The notes below the pieces were generated by a model. The model ran no database searches, had not been told where the DNA came from, and saw only the letters and a list, made by a program, of their open reading frames with translations. 34,767 bases of DNA, taken from NCBI GenBank assembly GCA_903929485.1, contig CAIYUY010000187.1, positions 1-34,767 on the forward strand, in the 5' to 3' direction. A program made the translations under genes and the position numbers. The stretch is from an uncultured Desulfuromonadales bacterium. Its GTDB lineage: Bacteria; Desulfobacterota; Desulfuromonadia; Geobacterales; CAIOGM01. Below are positions 1 to 7,784 of this stretch, piece by piece (position 1 is the first letter of the stretch; each line of letters begins with the position of its first letter).

Positions 1-756
1 GACAAAAGGCCCATTTATTGTTACCAGGTCTCCATTAGTCATATTTACTGGATTAATTACTGGATAACCACAACTTTGGTATGATGCCGCCTTGAGAACA
101 GTACCAAATGGCCCTGTTTGCAAAGAAATGTCTCCAGTGGCAATCAGCTCTTTACAAGGTTTAGTGGCATATTTCGAAACCTGAGCAAAGTATTCAACCG
201 CTAAAGACGAACGTAGTTTTTTGACTAAAGAGTCAAGATACCTCAATGATTCTAGAACTGTATCAGTTGTAGACAAAATTTTGATCAATGATATTTGCTC
301 TTCCAACGGCGGTAGCGCAAACTGCTGAACCGCCATTGTCTTCCAATTGATCGTCGGTGACAACGACCCGACTGAAATCTCCACCGCCCGGTTCATGAAT
401 AAATCACTCTGCATGAAGAACGGCAGGAACTCCGGCAATACGACATCGGTTCGTGGCCGCAGCACCATGGCATGGGCTGAACAGATACCATCGAACTCCG
501 CCACACCCAACTTCCGCTGATAAGCCCTGCGCCGCGCAAAGATGATGTCGCCCTTCTTGAAACAGAGCTTGGTGGCTTCCACGTCTTCCGGCTTTCCCCA
601 TCGCCGAATCTTCAACGAATCCGGATCAAGGTGTTCCAACCCGACGTAAAATTCAACTCCGGGCTTTGACGGATCATCAATCCGCTCATTGACGTTGATC
701 GCGATTTGATCAAAACGCCAACTCTTCCAGCCGGGCTTCAGGGCACTATCCTTCAT
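1..756 (-). CDS. hsdS: Type I restriction-modification specificity subunit HsdS (5' part, runs off left edge)
   Basis: HsdS gives a type I R-M complex its DNA target specificity. About 252 residues are visible: a first target-recognition domain, with LEHLDPDSLKIRRWG and FKKGDIIFARRRAYQRKL near residues 40-85, followed by the conserved spacer ending PPLEEQ, then the start of the second half. The frame is open to base 1, so the gene continues outside the window. The ATG overlaps the end of the upstream antitoxin gene by 11 bases, so translation is probably coupled; no strong ribosome binding site stands alone. The usual partner hsdM, expected upstream, is present only as a short remnant at 2443-2535. 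This HsdS may therefore be an orphan or depend on a methylase encoded elsewhere. The family call is secure; activity is unknown. Confidence 0.9.
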   Translation of the reverse strand, partial: MKDSALKPGWKSWRFDQIAINVNERIDDPSKPGVEFYVGLEHLDPDSLKIRRWGKPEDVEATKLCFKKGDIIFARRRAYQRKLGVAEFDGICSAHAMVLRPRTDVVLPEFLPFFMQSDLFMNRAVEISVGSLSPTINWKTMAVQQFALPPLEEQISLIKILSTTDTVLESLRYLDSLVKKLRSSLAVEYFAQVSKYATKPCKELIATGDISLQTGPFGTVLKAASYQSCGYPVINPVNMTNGDLVTINGPFV

Positions 757-1843
757 GCGCCCACACGTAGCGAACCTTGAGCGATTTATTCAGGAACGAA
801 TTCCATGGGAGACGTTTTTCATTTTGTAAACGTCCAATGACGATACCTGGAGCAATACCATGTTCTGTCGCAAAGTTACGAATACTGGATTCGTTAGCAG
901 AGAGAGTGTTTAACATACGCGCAGCTGGGGGAGGTATCAGCAGGTCCCTTGCAAAAGTATTCGCTTGCTCTTCATCGTCGTTGCCGAGGTCTCCTTCGAC
1001 ATCAATGAAAAGAAGCTTTTTCCCATGCAACAACAGGTGCCCAGCTTCGTGAAAAAAGGAAAACCAGAAATGGTCATTGGTCTTATGCCGAAGGCTCAAC
1101 ATAAGTAAAGCTTTCCCCTGACCGACCCATTTAGTCGCCCCGCTTACAGGGCATCCTTTTGGCGCCGGAGTGACCACTACGGCGACACCAACCGCAGCAC
1201 AGACTTCTGTTAATTTCGGGATAAAAATCTCAGGATCAGGCTCAGTTGTAAGTGCCCGTAGCTTTAAAAGGGTCTCTTTGAAATGCGTCTTGTTATATGG
1301 CTCACAAACAATCATAGCTGACTGCCGTTCGCCTCCGCGTAACCATGCCGAAACAGCACCACTATGTTTGGCAAATTTTTCCGAGGATCGGTAGGCTGCC
1401 ACCGGCTTGCCATATTCATTTTGCCAAGCGGAAACAGAAGCAACCCCAAAGAAACGGAGACACTCGGCAACCATCTCACCTTTATCAGCAAAGGAGCGAA
1501 TCCAGCCGAAATTGATCATATCCCGGACCGGTATCTCCTTGAGCCAACCCGCAAAAGCCGCCAAGGAAATACGCTCTTCAGCTCTGGCGAGACCTTCACG
1601 GTAGTGGGCTTCCCGGGTAAGCCAGAAACTGGCGGGACTTCCCAGAACACGTTCAAGCTTTAAGGCTGCATCTTCCGTTAGTGCGACCTTACCATTTATA
1701 AGCTGACTAATGTGCTTGGTGGTATAACCGGTGCGAATTGCGAATTCCGCCTGATTCCATCCGCGTTCTTCAAGCAGATCGAGAATAGTGTCGCCTGGCG
1801 GTGAAACCCAGTCAGGGGTAAATGCTGTTGATACATTAGCCAT
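746..1843 (-). CDS. HigA-like antitoxin fused to ImmA/IrrE-type metallopeptidase
   Basis: A two-domain protein of 365 residues. The N-terminal ~90 residues are an XRE-type helix-turn-helix of the HigA/VapI kind (PPGDTILDLLEERGWNQAEFA, then TTKHISQLINGK), expected to bind its own promoter and neutralise the toxin. The C-terminal part carries the zinc-peptidase motif FFHEAGHLLLH (HEAGH about residues 265-269) and the downstream EEQANTFARDLLIP segment that normally supplies the third metal ligand, as in ImmA/IrrE proteins. The start is taken at the ATG at 1843, which has AGGTGA six bases upstream; an in-frame GTG at 1852 is less likely. It overlaps the toxin gene by 8 bases and hsdS by 11, so toxin, antitoxin and specificity subunit form one translational unit. 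Whether the peptidase cleaves a partner is not shown. Confidence 0.88.
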   Translation of the reverse strand: MANVSTAFTPDWVSPPGDTILDLLEERGWNQAEFAIRTGYTTKHISQLINGKVALTEDAALKLERVLGSPASFWLTREAHYREGLARAEERISLAAFAGWLKEIPVRDMINFGWIRSFADKGEMVAECLRFFGVASVSAWQNEYGKPVAAYRSSEKFAKHSGAVSAWLRGGERQSAMIVCEPYNKTHFKETLLKLRALTTEPDPEIFIPKLTEVCAAVGVAVVVTPAPKGCPVSGATKWVGQGKALLMLSLRHKTNDHFWFSFFHEAGHLLLHGKKLLFIDVEGDLGNDDEEQANTFARDLLIPPPAARMLNTLSANESSIRNFATEHGIAPGIVIGRLQNEKRLPWNSFLNKSLKVRYVWAHEG

Positions 1844-2165
1844 GATAATCACCTATAAAAACGATGCGGACCTTTGTCACGCTTTCCCAACGAATGGACT
1901 CGTCTTCACGTACGGGAATAGGGTGGTTTGCCGGTTCAAAAACAAGGCGCACTCCTCCATGAAGATCGAGAGCGAATTCACCAATTCGATCTCCTTTCAG
2001 CGGGTGAGGATGCCCGGATGATAATTCGGCCATGTTTGCTGCCGCACGGAGATCTGCCAATCGGGTTCGGAGCTTACGACTACAGTTGTCACCTAACTGT
2101 TTCGTCATAGCCTTTTGTTGTTCGCAGAGTTTTTGTAAATCGGGAGAGGAGAATTCAATGTCCAT
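1836..2165 (-). CDS. RelE/ParE-superfamily (HigB-like) toxin
   Basis: A 109-residue basic protein resembling HigB/RelE-fold toxins annotated as 'killer' or plasmid-maintenance proteins. It has an N-terminal helical part (SPDLQKLCEQQKAM), then HPLKGDRIGEFALDLHGGVRLVFEP, the usual central strand region, and a C-terminal VTKVRIVFIGDYHG strand. Members of this family typically cleave mRNA on the ribosome, but catalytic residues cannot be confirmed by eye. It lies first in a toxin-then-antitoxin order, as is usual for higBA, and its stop overlaps the antitoxin start. The reading frame is intact. It has its own promoter with a palindromic operator just upstream. Its position between an hsdM remnant and hsdS is unusual. 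Confidence 0.85.
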   Translation of the reverse strand: MDIEFSSPDLQKLCEQQKAMTKQLGDNCSRKLRTRLADLRAAANMAELSSGHPHPLKGDRIGEFALDLHGGVRLVFEPANHPIPVREDESIRWESVTKVRIVFIGDYHG

Positions 2166-2176
2166 GCTGACTACCT

Positions 2177-2205
2177 TTTATAAAACAATTTACCAAGAAG
2201 GTAAA
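2177..2205 (-). promoter_or_regulatory. Promoter and palindromic operator of the toxin-antitoxin module
   Basis: Read on the minus strand, TTTACC (2205-2200) and TATAAA (2182-2177) are separated by 17 bases, a good sigma-70 layout, with the toxin ATG 11 bases past the -10. The -35 is one half of an inverted repeat, TTTACC-5 bases-GGTAAA (2189-2205). That is a likely HigA-type operator allowing autorepression by the antitoxin. This suggests the module, and through it hsdS, has its own promoter. The sites are seen in sequence; their use is inferred. Confidence 0.6.
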
Positions 2206-2318
2206 CACTTTTAATTGCCGTCATCGAGTAAAACCACGCAGCGGAGCTATGTTTCTTGTTCCCAGGCTCCAGTTTCCTGGCGGCGGGCACGACGACCGAC
2301 GACGTAGTGAGAGTCCAA

Positions 2319-2430
2319 GGGGACGCACATAAGTATATAAGTTACTTGTCGCCTTCGTACAAAACACCTTTCTCTCAAATTAAATCTTTAGTGCACCAAA
2401 GAGGAAACTTATAAACTTATGTGCGTCCCC
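2319..2430. repeat. Long inverted repeat, GGGGACGCACATAAGT type
   Basis: A left arm beginning GGGGACGCACATAAGT (2319-2343) is matched by its near-perfect reverse complement at 2406-2430, with 62 AT-rich bases between. The arms differ at about one position in 25. The element resembles non-coding palindromic elements of the REP or MITE kind found between genes in many Proteobacteria. It contains no gene. It separates the hsdM remnant from the toxin gene, and its arm supplies the premature stop of the remnant. Bases 2206-2318 next to it hold no gene I can recognise. Confidence 0.75.
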
Positions 2431-2463
2431 TTCTTTCTAAACTTATGTGCGTCCCCTTCTTTC
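2412..2463. repeat. Perfect tandem duplication of a 26-base unit
   Basis: Bases 2412-2437 and 2438-2463 are identical (TAAACTTATGTGCGTCCCC followed by TTCTTTC). A further partial CCTTCTTTC follows. The unit includes the right end of the adjoining inverted repeat, so the end of that element has been duplicated, probably by slippage or during insertion. The duplicated DNA lies directly against the truncated 5' end of hsdM. Confidence 0.85.
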
Positions 2464-2535
2464 CCTTCTTTCCCGGAGGATATTGGCGGATTCCCAAAGG
2501 TGATTTTCAAGCTGCGAGAGGCTGATGCTTGTCAT
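2443..2535 (-). pseudogene. hsdM: Truncated hsdM remnant (first 21 codons of a type I DNA methyltransferase)
   Basis: From the ATG at 2535 the minus strand reads a peptide containing LSQLENHLWESANILR. This is the characteristic N-terminus of type I methyltransferase subunits, where it is followed by a conserved GPVDAADFK-like region. Here homology stops after codon 21 (about 2473). The frame then runs through the purine-rich 26-base repeat (ERRERRGRT) and stops within it at 2443. No later part of hsdM can be seen before the toxin gene. The remnant starts 23 bases after the dprA-like stop and lies upstream of higBA-hsdS on the same strand. The natural reading is that a complete hsdM-toxin-antitoxin-hsdS operon lost most of hsdM through a deletion linked to the repeat element. 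The identification rests on about 21 residues, but these are distinctive. Confidence 0.75.
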
Positions 2536-2558
2536 ATTTTGTCGCTACCCACGATCTG

Positions 2559-3572
2559 TTAAAGTACAGACGACAGCTCGTCAGAGAACAGGGAGAGATT
2601 ACCCTGAGTCGCCGTCGGCGTTGTTATCGGCATGGTCGCACTGAACAACGCGTCGAACTCGTCGGAAGATTGCGGGTTCGGCCAGGGGAGTGCCCCCTTT
2701 TCGCGCAGGACGTCCAACCCCTTGGACGGCTCTCCCGTGGATCGGACATAAACAGGAACAAGTCTGAGTTTGTCCAACTGCTCAACTGCTCCCGCCCACG
2801 TCCCTCCCTTGTTGACATCAGAACTTACCACCAGCGCCGCATCGGCCAAGGTATAAATAAGCTTATTTCTCTGCATGGCGTTGCCGACAGTGAAGCCGGC
2901 ACAGGGGTCCTGGGGGGAGATCAGCAGCAGGCGCCCCCCCATGATGGCATTGCGGTGATCACGGTTCATGGCGCTCTTTTCCAGGCTCTCCCCGAGAACA
3001 GCAATGACATTCCCACCTGCCTCCAACGCGCCGCGCATGGCCGCTTGGTCAACCCCCTTTGCCCCACCCGAAACCAGCGTCTTTCCCGATCGGGCAGTGA
3101 GCTTGCCGACAGCCATTGTGTACTCCATCAGCGCCTCATCCGGATGGCGCGGCCCCACCACCGCAAGGCCGCCGCTGTCCAGGAGCCTGATATCACCGCA
3201 ACCGTACAGCAGAGGGGGCGCGTCTTCTCTCAGACGCCCCTTCAAACGCCGGGGATATGCGGTATCGGCACGGCTCATGACCCAGATAGCACGAGACTCC
3301 CAACGCTCTACCACCTGGCTCAACAGAAAGCCGCGTCCCACCAGACGCCGCAACCGCCCTTCTTCCATGACCGGTCGGCAAACGCGAAACAGCTCTCCGG
3401 CATCCGATGTCAAAAAATCCGCCGGCTGACGCCCAAGTTCACGCAGGTGACGAGCCAGACGATTGTACTCGCCAAGGTTCAGCAGATCAGGAGACGAAGG
3501 AGCATGCCCGACCATCAGCGGCGCAGTGAGAAGAAGGATCGCCTGGGTGTTGGGTGAAAGGGAGGGCGCCAT
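2559..3572 (-). CDS. DprA-like (Smf/DprA Rossmann-fold) DNA-processing protein
   Basis: A 337-residue protein of the DprA superfamily, whose best-known members bind single-stranded DNA and load RecA during transformation. Visible hallmarks are [20 protein letters not shown] (residues 105-124), matching the DprA YP-L-DAPP-LY-G region, the nucleotide-loop-like [20 protein letters not shown] (168-187), and [20 protein letters not shown], matching the RN-II-LS segment. The C-terminus shows no clear winged-helix domain. The start is the ATG at 3572, because it overlaps the recQ-like stop as TAATG, a strong sign of coupling; a longer frame to 3662 is only overlap. The partnership with a PRTase-bearing helicase recalls ShosTA, a defence/toxin-antitoxin system pairing a PRTase protein with a DprA-family protein, so this may be a defence DprA rather than the competence gene. 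Confidence 0.88.
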   Translation of the reverse strand: MAPSLSPNTQAILLLTAPLMVGHAPSSPDLLNLGEYNRLARHLRELGRQPADFLTSDAGELFRVCRPVMEEGRLRRLVGRGFLLSQVVERWESRAIWVMSRADTAYPRRLKGRLREDAPPLLYGCGDIRLLDSGGLAVVGPRHPDEALMEYTMAVGKLTARSGKTLVSGGAKGVDQAAMRGALEAGGNVIAVLGESLEKSAMNRDHRNAIMGGRLLLISPQDPCAGFTVGNAMQRNKLIYTLADAALVVSSDVNKGGTWAGAVEQLDKLRLVPVYVRSTGEPSKGLDVLREKGALPWPNPQSSDEFDALFSATMPITTPTATQGNLSLFSDELSSVL

Positions 3573-5650
3573 TAATCCCGCCCTGCCTGGGCCAGCGCCA
3601 CCGGCCAGACCTCGCCGCTGCCGTGACTGCGCAGCAGCCATGCAGCGGCGGTGAAGGTCCAACGTGAATCCACCAGGTCGTCAACCAAGAACAGGGGACC
3701 TCGCCGGGGGAGCCTCTGCGCGCAAAAAGCCAGGGAGCCGTCGATGTTTCGCGCCTGCTGAGTGCTGTTCGCCATGCTTTTCTGTTCAGGACGATGATCC
3801 GTTTTGGTCAGGACGACATGAAAGGGGAGACCAAGGAGGTCGGCCAGTCGCCGAGCGAAATCGGGGACGAGATCGGGGTGACGAAGTGACGGGATGCAGG
3901 TAACCCAGGTGGGGAATGTTTGCGGGTTCCACTCTCCGATCATCTTGGCGCAAGCTCCCACCAGTTCGTCGGAAAAGTGGAGATCAAGGGACCTGCCACG
4001 TCCGACGGCTCCTCCCCAACCGGCATCCCCCAGGATGGAGAGCGCCCTCCCCGGTTGCGCCAGCTGCCCCTGGGGAATGAACCCTTTCACCCCATACCGG
4101 GGCATACCGCCGTCCGGCCATTTCTTGCGCGGCTCAAAGGGAAGCCCGTCGCGGCAAAGATACGCCACAGCCTCCCGGACCAAAGCCTCATCCACTGAGG
4201 TGGGCAAAGGCGCCAGGGGAGGAGGAGTAACGGAGCTTGGGTCGCCATCCAGCGCCCTCACGAGAAAACCCATATGCTCGCCGAAGGGGAGTCTGACATA
4301 TGCCTGCATCTGCTCCTGCTCGGTGCGGCGCAGGGCCGTAAGCCGCTCCGCCCGCTCCCAGAACCCCTCACTCAGCTTCGCGGCGGTGAGTTGCCACTTG
4401 TGCCCCTGCTTGGCCATGGGTGCGGGAGATTCCAGGGAGAGGAGGGCCATCGTCTTTTCGATCCGCCCCTTGCTCACATTCACCCTGGCCATGATCTCGG
4501 GAACCGACAACCCGTCAGGCTCTTTCTCCAGCGCTTCCAGCACGGCAGCCACCTCCCGGCGAGACGGAAAGGCGCTGGTGATGAACCAGTCGGTGATGTT
4601 CGTCTCTTCCTCGCCGCTCAACAGGACTCCGTAGGCAGCATCAAGGGCGCGCCCCGCTCGGCCCGCCTGCTGATAATAAGCCACCACCGAACCGGGGGAT
4701 TGATAATGAATCACGAAGGCCAGATCCGGCTTGTCGTACCCCATCCCCAGAGCCGTGGTAGCCACCAGCGCCTTCACCCGATTATGGAGGAGCGCCTCCT
4801 CCAACTCCTCCCGACCGGGACCGGTTTGACCGGTGTACGCTTCCACGACCAGGCCCCGACTCTTCAGCCAACCGGCGACCTGCTCGGCGTCACGCACCGT
4901 CAGGGTGTAGATGATCCCATGCCCCTGAAGCGTCCCCAGCTGTTCCGCCAGCCAGGCCAGCCTCTCCGCCTGACTGGGGAGAGAGACCGTCTGGAGTGAA
5001 AGGGAACTCCGGTTCAGATCCCCCCGCGACACCTCCAGCCTGGGCCCCAGCACCGTTGCCAGATCCGCCAGCACCCGGTTGTTGGCGGTGGCCGTGGTGG
5101 CCAAAAGCCGCAGGTTGGGAGGGAGTGATCTGATGATCCGCTCCAGGAGACGATAATGAGGACGGAAATCGTGCCCCCAGTCGGAGATGCAGTGGGCCTC
5201 GTCGACCACCAACAGCGAAATTTGCCCGGCGATGCGGGCCAGAACTTGGGTCCGAAACCGCTCATTGGCCAGCCGCTCCGGCGAGATCAGCAGGATGTCG
5301 ATCTCGTTCTTCCCGAACTTCTCTTCCACGTCGCTCCATTCATCCGGATTATCGGAGTTGATGGTGGCGGCCCGCACCCCCATCCGCCGCGCCGCCGTGA
5401 TCTGGTTACGCATGAGGGAAAGGAGAGGAGAGATCAGCAGGGCAGGACCGTTCCCCCCTTCCCGGAGGAGCCTGGCGGCGATGAAGTAGACGAAACTCTT
5501 CCCCCAGCCGGTCTTCTGCACCACCAGTAACCGCCCTCGCCCCTCCACGATGTGGCGAATGGCCTCTTCCTGGCCGTCACGGAACCGGGCGCCGGGAAAC
5601 CCCGAGCCTAGCTTGAGAAGCTCCAGCGATTTTTCCGACGAGTAGGTCAT
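3572..5650 (-). CDS. RecQ-family DNA helicase with C-terminal phosphoribosyltransferase domain
   Basis: A 692-residue fusion. The helicase core is complete: Walker A QKTGWGKS (45-52), [17 protein letters not shown] (148-164, DEAH box with the aromatic-rich loop typical of RecQ), TTATAN (185-190), [18 protein letters not shown] (298-315) and [10 protein letters not shown] (325-334). The four cysteines of the RecQ zinc-binding domain are absent. A winged-helix-like region (about 365-430) and a linker follow, then a C-terminal domain with [17 protein letters not shown] (653-669). This matches the PRPP-binding signature of type I phosphoribosyltransferases, though the usual TTGAT loop reads DSRWT. 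GGAGG lies five bases before the ATG. It is tightly coupled to the DprA-like gene downstream and starts 25 bases after mlaD. DNA unwinding is likely; the role of the PRTase domain is unknown. Confidence 0.9.
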   Translation of the reverse strand: MTYSSEKSLELLKLGSGFPGARFRDGQEEAIRHIVEGRGRLLVVQKTGWGKSFVYFIAARLLREGGNGPALLISPLLSLMRNQITAARRMGVRAATINSDNPDEWSDVEEKFGKNEIDILLISPERLANERFRTQVLARIAGQISLLVVDEAHCISDWGHDFRPHYRLLERIIRSLPPNLRLLATTATANNRVLADLATVLGPRLEVSRGDLNRSSLSLQTVSLPSQAERLAWLAEQLGTLQGHGIIYTLTVRDAEQVAGWLKSRGLVVEAYTGQTGPGREELEEALLHNRVKALVATTALGMGYDKPDLAFVIHYQSPGSVVAYYQQAGRAGRALDAAYGVLLSGEEETNITDWFITSAFPSRREVAAVLEALEKEPDGLSVPEIMARVNVSKGRIEKTMALLSLESPAPMAKQGHKWQLTAAKLSEGFWERAERLTALRRTEQEQMQAYVRLPFGEHMGFLVRALDGDPSSVTPPPLAPLPTSVDEALVREAVAYLCRDGLPFEPRKKWPDGGMPRYGVKGFIPQGQLAQPGRALSILGDAGWGGAVGRGRSLDLHFSDELVGACAKMIGEWNPQTFPTWVTCIPSLRHPDLVPDFARRLADLLGLPFHVVLTKTDHRPEQKSMANSTQQARNIDGSLAFCAQRLPRRGPLFLVDDLVDSRWTFTAAAWLLRSHGSGEVWPVALAQAGRD

Positions 5651-5675
5651 GGCAACCTCCGCTCATACGTTATTA

Positions 5676-6758
5676 TCAGAACAACGAGAACTTCACGTAC
5701 CGGCCGGGATTCGTCTTGATGTCGATCACCAGTTCGTCCACCGAGTTCACCATTCTGTCCATCTTGTTGTAGAGCTCCTTATCGCTCACCAGTTTCCCCG
5801 CGGTCCCCTCGCCACGGTTGATCCGGGCGGTCACCTCTTCCAGTGACCTGAGAGAGTTGTCGGCGCGACCCAGGAGGTCGGTACTCTTGTCATAGAGCTT
5901 CCGGTCATTGATGAGCAGACCGATGGTCCCATCCGACGAGGTGATCTTCCGGTTCAACGCCCGAACATCCTCGGCGGCCTGGACGCTCTTGTCGGCCAAA
6001 ACCACCAGCTTGTCGTAGAGTTGGCGATCATGGATAAAGCGGTTCATTGTCCCGTCCGATTCCGTGATCTCCTGTAGAGTCCGGTCGGCCCGCCCAAGAA
6101 TAGTGATCAGCTTGTCGTAGGGTTCACTGCTTCCCACCAGTTTACCGATAGTCCCCTTGCCGCTGTTGATGTTCATGACGACCCTGTTCAACTGCTTGGA
6201 GAGAATCACCAGGTTATCGTAGAGCTTGGGGTCCTTGGTGAACCGGCCGAAACTCCCTTCACCCTGGTTGATCCGGCCGATGATCCCGTTGAGCATCTCA
6301 AAGGAGCTGTCCGCCTTCTTCATCACATCTTCCATCCGGACAGTTTGCAACCCCACGAGGCGCCGAAGCGGCTTGACCGAATAGCCGGCACTGGGGGTGA
6401 TGTCCACATATTTTTCCCCCATAAGTCCCCGCGTCTTGATGGTGACCACCGAATCAGGGCCAATCTTCTTCAGTGAATCATGGTCCAGTTCCAGAACGAT
6501 CTCCACCTCGTTGCTTTTCTCCGGATGCTCGAAACCGAGGTAGGTGACGACCCCCACATCCATCCCCGCCAACCAGACCGGCGCCCCGGCTTTCAAGCCG
6601 GCCACATCCTTCATGATAACCGACAGCGTTTCAGTGGAGGCAAAGAGCTTGGTCTTCTGCCCCATGAGGACAATTCCACCCGCCAGACAGAGAAGCGCCA
6701 CAATGATGAACATTCCCACCCGCACCTGGGCCCACGCTATGTTGTCACTTCGTTTCAT
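5676..6758 (-). CDS. mlaD: MlaD-type MCE-domain lipid transport protein
   Basis: A 360-residue inner-membrane-anchored MCE protein that forms the periplasmic substrate-binding ring of Mla-type phospholipid transporters. A single transmembrane anchor is visible at about residues 14-32 (VGMFIIVALLCLAGGIVLMG). It is followed by one MCE domain with VAGLKAGAPVWLAGMDVGVV and TRGLMGEKYVDITP. The long C-terminal half consists of imperfect repeats around 'GxGTIGKLVxxxxLYDKL' (for example EGSFGRFTKDPKLYDNL and SDGTIGLLINDRKLYDK), likely helical. GAGGA precedes the ATG at 6758. It lies downstream of the ATPase gene mlaF and upstream of recQ on the same strand. The MCE family call is secure; the exact lipid carried is unknown. 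Confidence 0.93.
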   Translation of the reverse strand: MKRSDNIAWAQVRVGMFIIVALLCLAGGIVLMGQKTKLFASTETLSVIMKDVAGLKAGAPVWLAGMDVGVVTYLGFEHPEKSNEVEIVLELDHDSLKKIGPDSVVTIKTRGLMGEKYVDITPSAGYSVKPLRRLVGLQTVRMEDVMKKADSSFEMLNGIIGRINQGEGSFGRFTKDPKLYDNLVILSKQLNRVVMNINSGKGTIGKLVGSSEPYDKLITILGRADRTLQEITESDGTMNRFIHDRQLYDKLVVLADKSVQAAEDVRALNRKITSSDGTIGLLINDRKLYDKSTDLLGRADNSLRSLEEVTARINRGEGTAGKLVSDKELYNKMDRMVNSVDELVIDIKTNPGRYVKFSLF

Positions 6759-6789
6759 TGCATTCCTCTCTTATAAACCCTTAAAAACT

Positions 6790-6880
6790 GTGAAAGGTGA
6801 ATGGTGAAAGATGAACATAATCAAGAGTCTTTATTCACCATTCACCATTCACTTTTCACATTTCACTTTTCACTTTTCAC
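6790..6880. repeat. Heptad GTGAANG repeats in inverted arrangement
   Basis: The mlaF-mlaD spacer begins with GTGAAAG, GTGAATG, GTGAAAG on the plus strand. After a short unique stretch it continues with the opposite orientation, TTCACCATTCAC and several TTTCAC/TTTTCAC units, ending at the mlaF stop codon. The arms can fold as an imperfect hairpin. The same seven-base unit occurs at 15364-15438 and in short form near 7690. Confidence 0.75.
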
Positions 6881-7626
6881 TGCCTCGCAAACAGAGATTC
6901 GTCCGTGGGATGAAGAAACTCCCGGATTGCCGGGTGGTCAAAGGCGAGCATCTCCTCTCTCGTCCCCTCGAAGATCATCCTGGCCTTGTGTATGAAGGAA
7001 AACCGGTCCGAGACATTGAAGGCGGTCTCCAGATCGTGGGTCACCATGAGGATAGTCTTTCCCTCGGCCTGAAGGAGCCGGATGACATTGCAGACATTAT
7101 AGACCCCGATGGGATCAAGACCGGTGGTCGGCTCGTCAAAGAGGATGTACTCCGGATCGCTCGCCAGCGCCCGGGCAATGGCTGCCCGTTTTTTCATTCC
7201 GCCGGAGAGCTGCGCCGGATAGCGGTTTATGGTGTCCTCCAGCCCGACGAAGGAGAGTTTCTCCCGAACCACCCGCTCCACCTCTCCCTCCGGTCGCCCA
7301 GCCTCCAGCAGTCGATACCCCACATTCTCCCCCACAGTCATGGAATCGAAGAGCGCTCCCCCCTGAAAGACAATGGCGATCCGTCTCCGGACCTTGATCA
7401 GCTCTCCATCGGAAAGGGCGCCGATCCGCCGGCCGTCGATGCTCACCTTCCCCGAATCCGGCTTGATGAGTCCCAGCATCAGTTTCAGGATGGTGGTCTT
7501 GCCGACCCCCGAGGCTCCCAGAATGGTCCGGTTCACCCCTTTAGCCACAAAGAGATCCACCTCCTGAATGATCGTTCTCCCGTCAACGGAGTAGGTCAGA
7601 TTGTCCAGTCGAATCCCCTGTGGCAC
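6877..7626 (-). CDS. mlaF: MlaF-type ABC transporter ATPase
   Basis: A 249-residue ABC ATPase expected to power phospholipid transport with MlaE and MlaD. Walker A is GASGVGKTT (37-45), the Q-loop is VFQGGALFDSMTVGENV, the signature is LSGGMKKRAAIARAL (140-154), and Walker B plus D-loop is ILFDEPTTGLDP (161-172), followed by the H-loop VTHD. The GGALFDSMTV and SGGMKKR forms are typical of MlaF. The start is a GTG at 7626 with GAGGAG seven bases upstream. The gene is followed by mlaD after a repeat-filled 118-base gap. The permease gene mlaE, usually adjacent, is not in the window; upstream DNA holds only a palindrome and the divergent helicase gene. Confidence 0.93.
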   Translation of the reverse strand: MPQGIRLDNLTYSVDGRTIIQEVDLFVAKGVNRTILGASGVGKTTILKLMLGLIKPDSGKVSIDGRRIGALSDGELIKVRRRIAIVFQGGALFDSMTVGENVGYRLLEAGRPEGEVERVVREKLSFVGLEDTINRYPAQLSGGMKKRAAIARALASDPEYILFDEPTTGLDPIGVYNVCNVIRLLQAEGKTILMVTHDLETAFNVSDRFSFIHKARMIFEGTREEMLAFDHPAIREFLHPTDESLFARQ

Positions 7627-7706
7627 GGGTTAACTCCTCTGTTCGTAGCAACAGGGTTACTATATGCGAAAAGTTACTGGAGGGCAATGGTGAAGGGTGA
7701 AAACGT

Positions 7707-7729
7707 AGGGGCGCGGCTTGCCGCGCCCT
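7707..7729. repeat. Small palindrome, AGGGGCG family
   Basis: GGGCGCGGC (7709-7717) is separated by two bases from GCCGCGCCC (7720-7728), preceded by GTAG. It belongs to the same GTAGGGGCG...CGCCC family as the palindromes at 18341 and 27223. It lies between divergent mlaF and the helicase gene, just after a short GTGAAGG run. It could be an insertion-type repeat rather than a terminator, since no gene ends here. Confidence 0.7.
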
Positions 7730-7784
7730 TGTTGAAGAAAAGACAAGTTGTAATCAACACCATAAAAACGTATCCTCTCGTCCC

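Noticed and set aside
3573-3662. Longer DprA-like protein starting at 3662.
   Set aside because: The extra 30 residues lie within the helicase gene; the ATG at 3572 overlapping its stop is the natural start.
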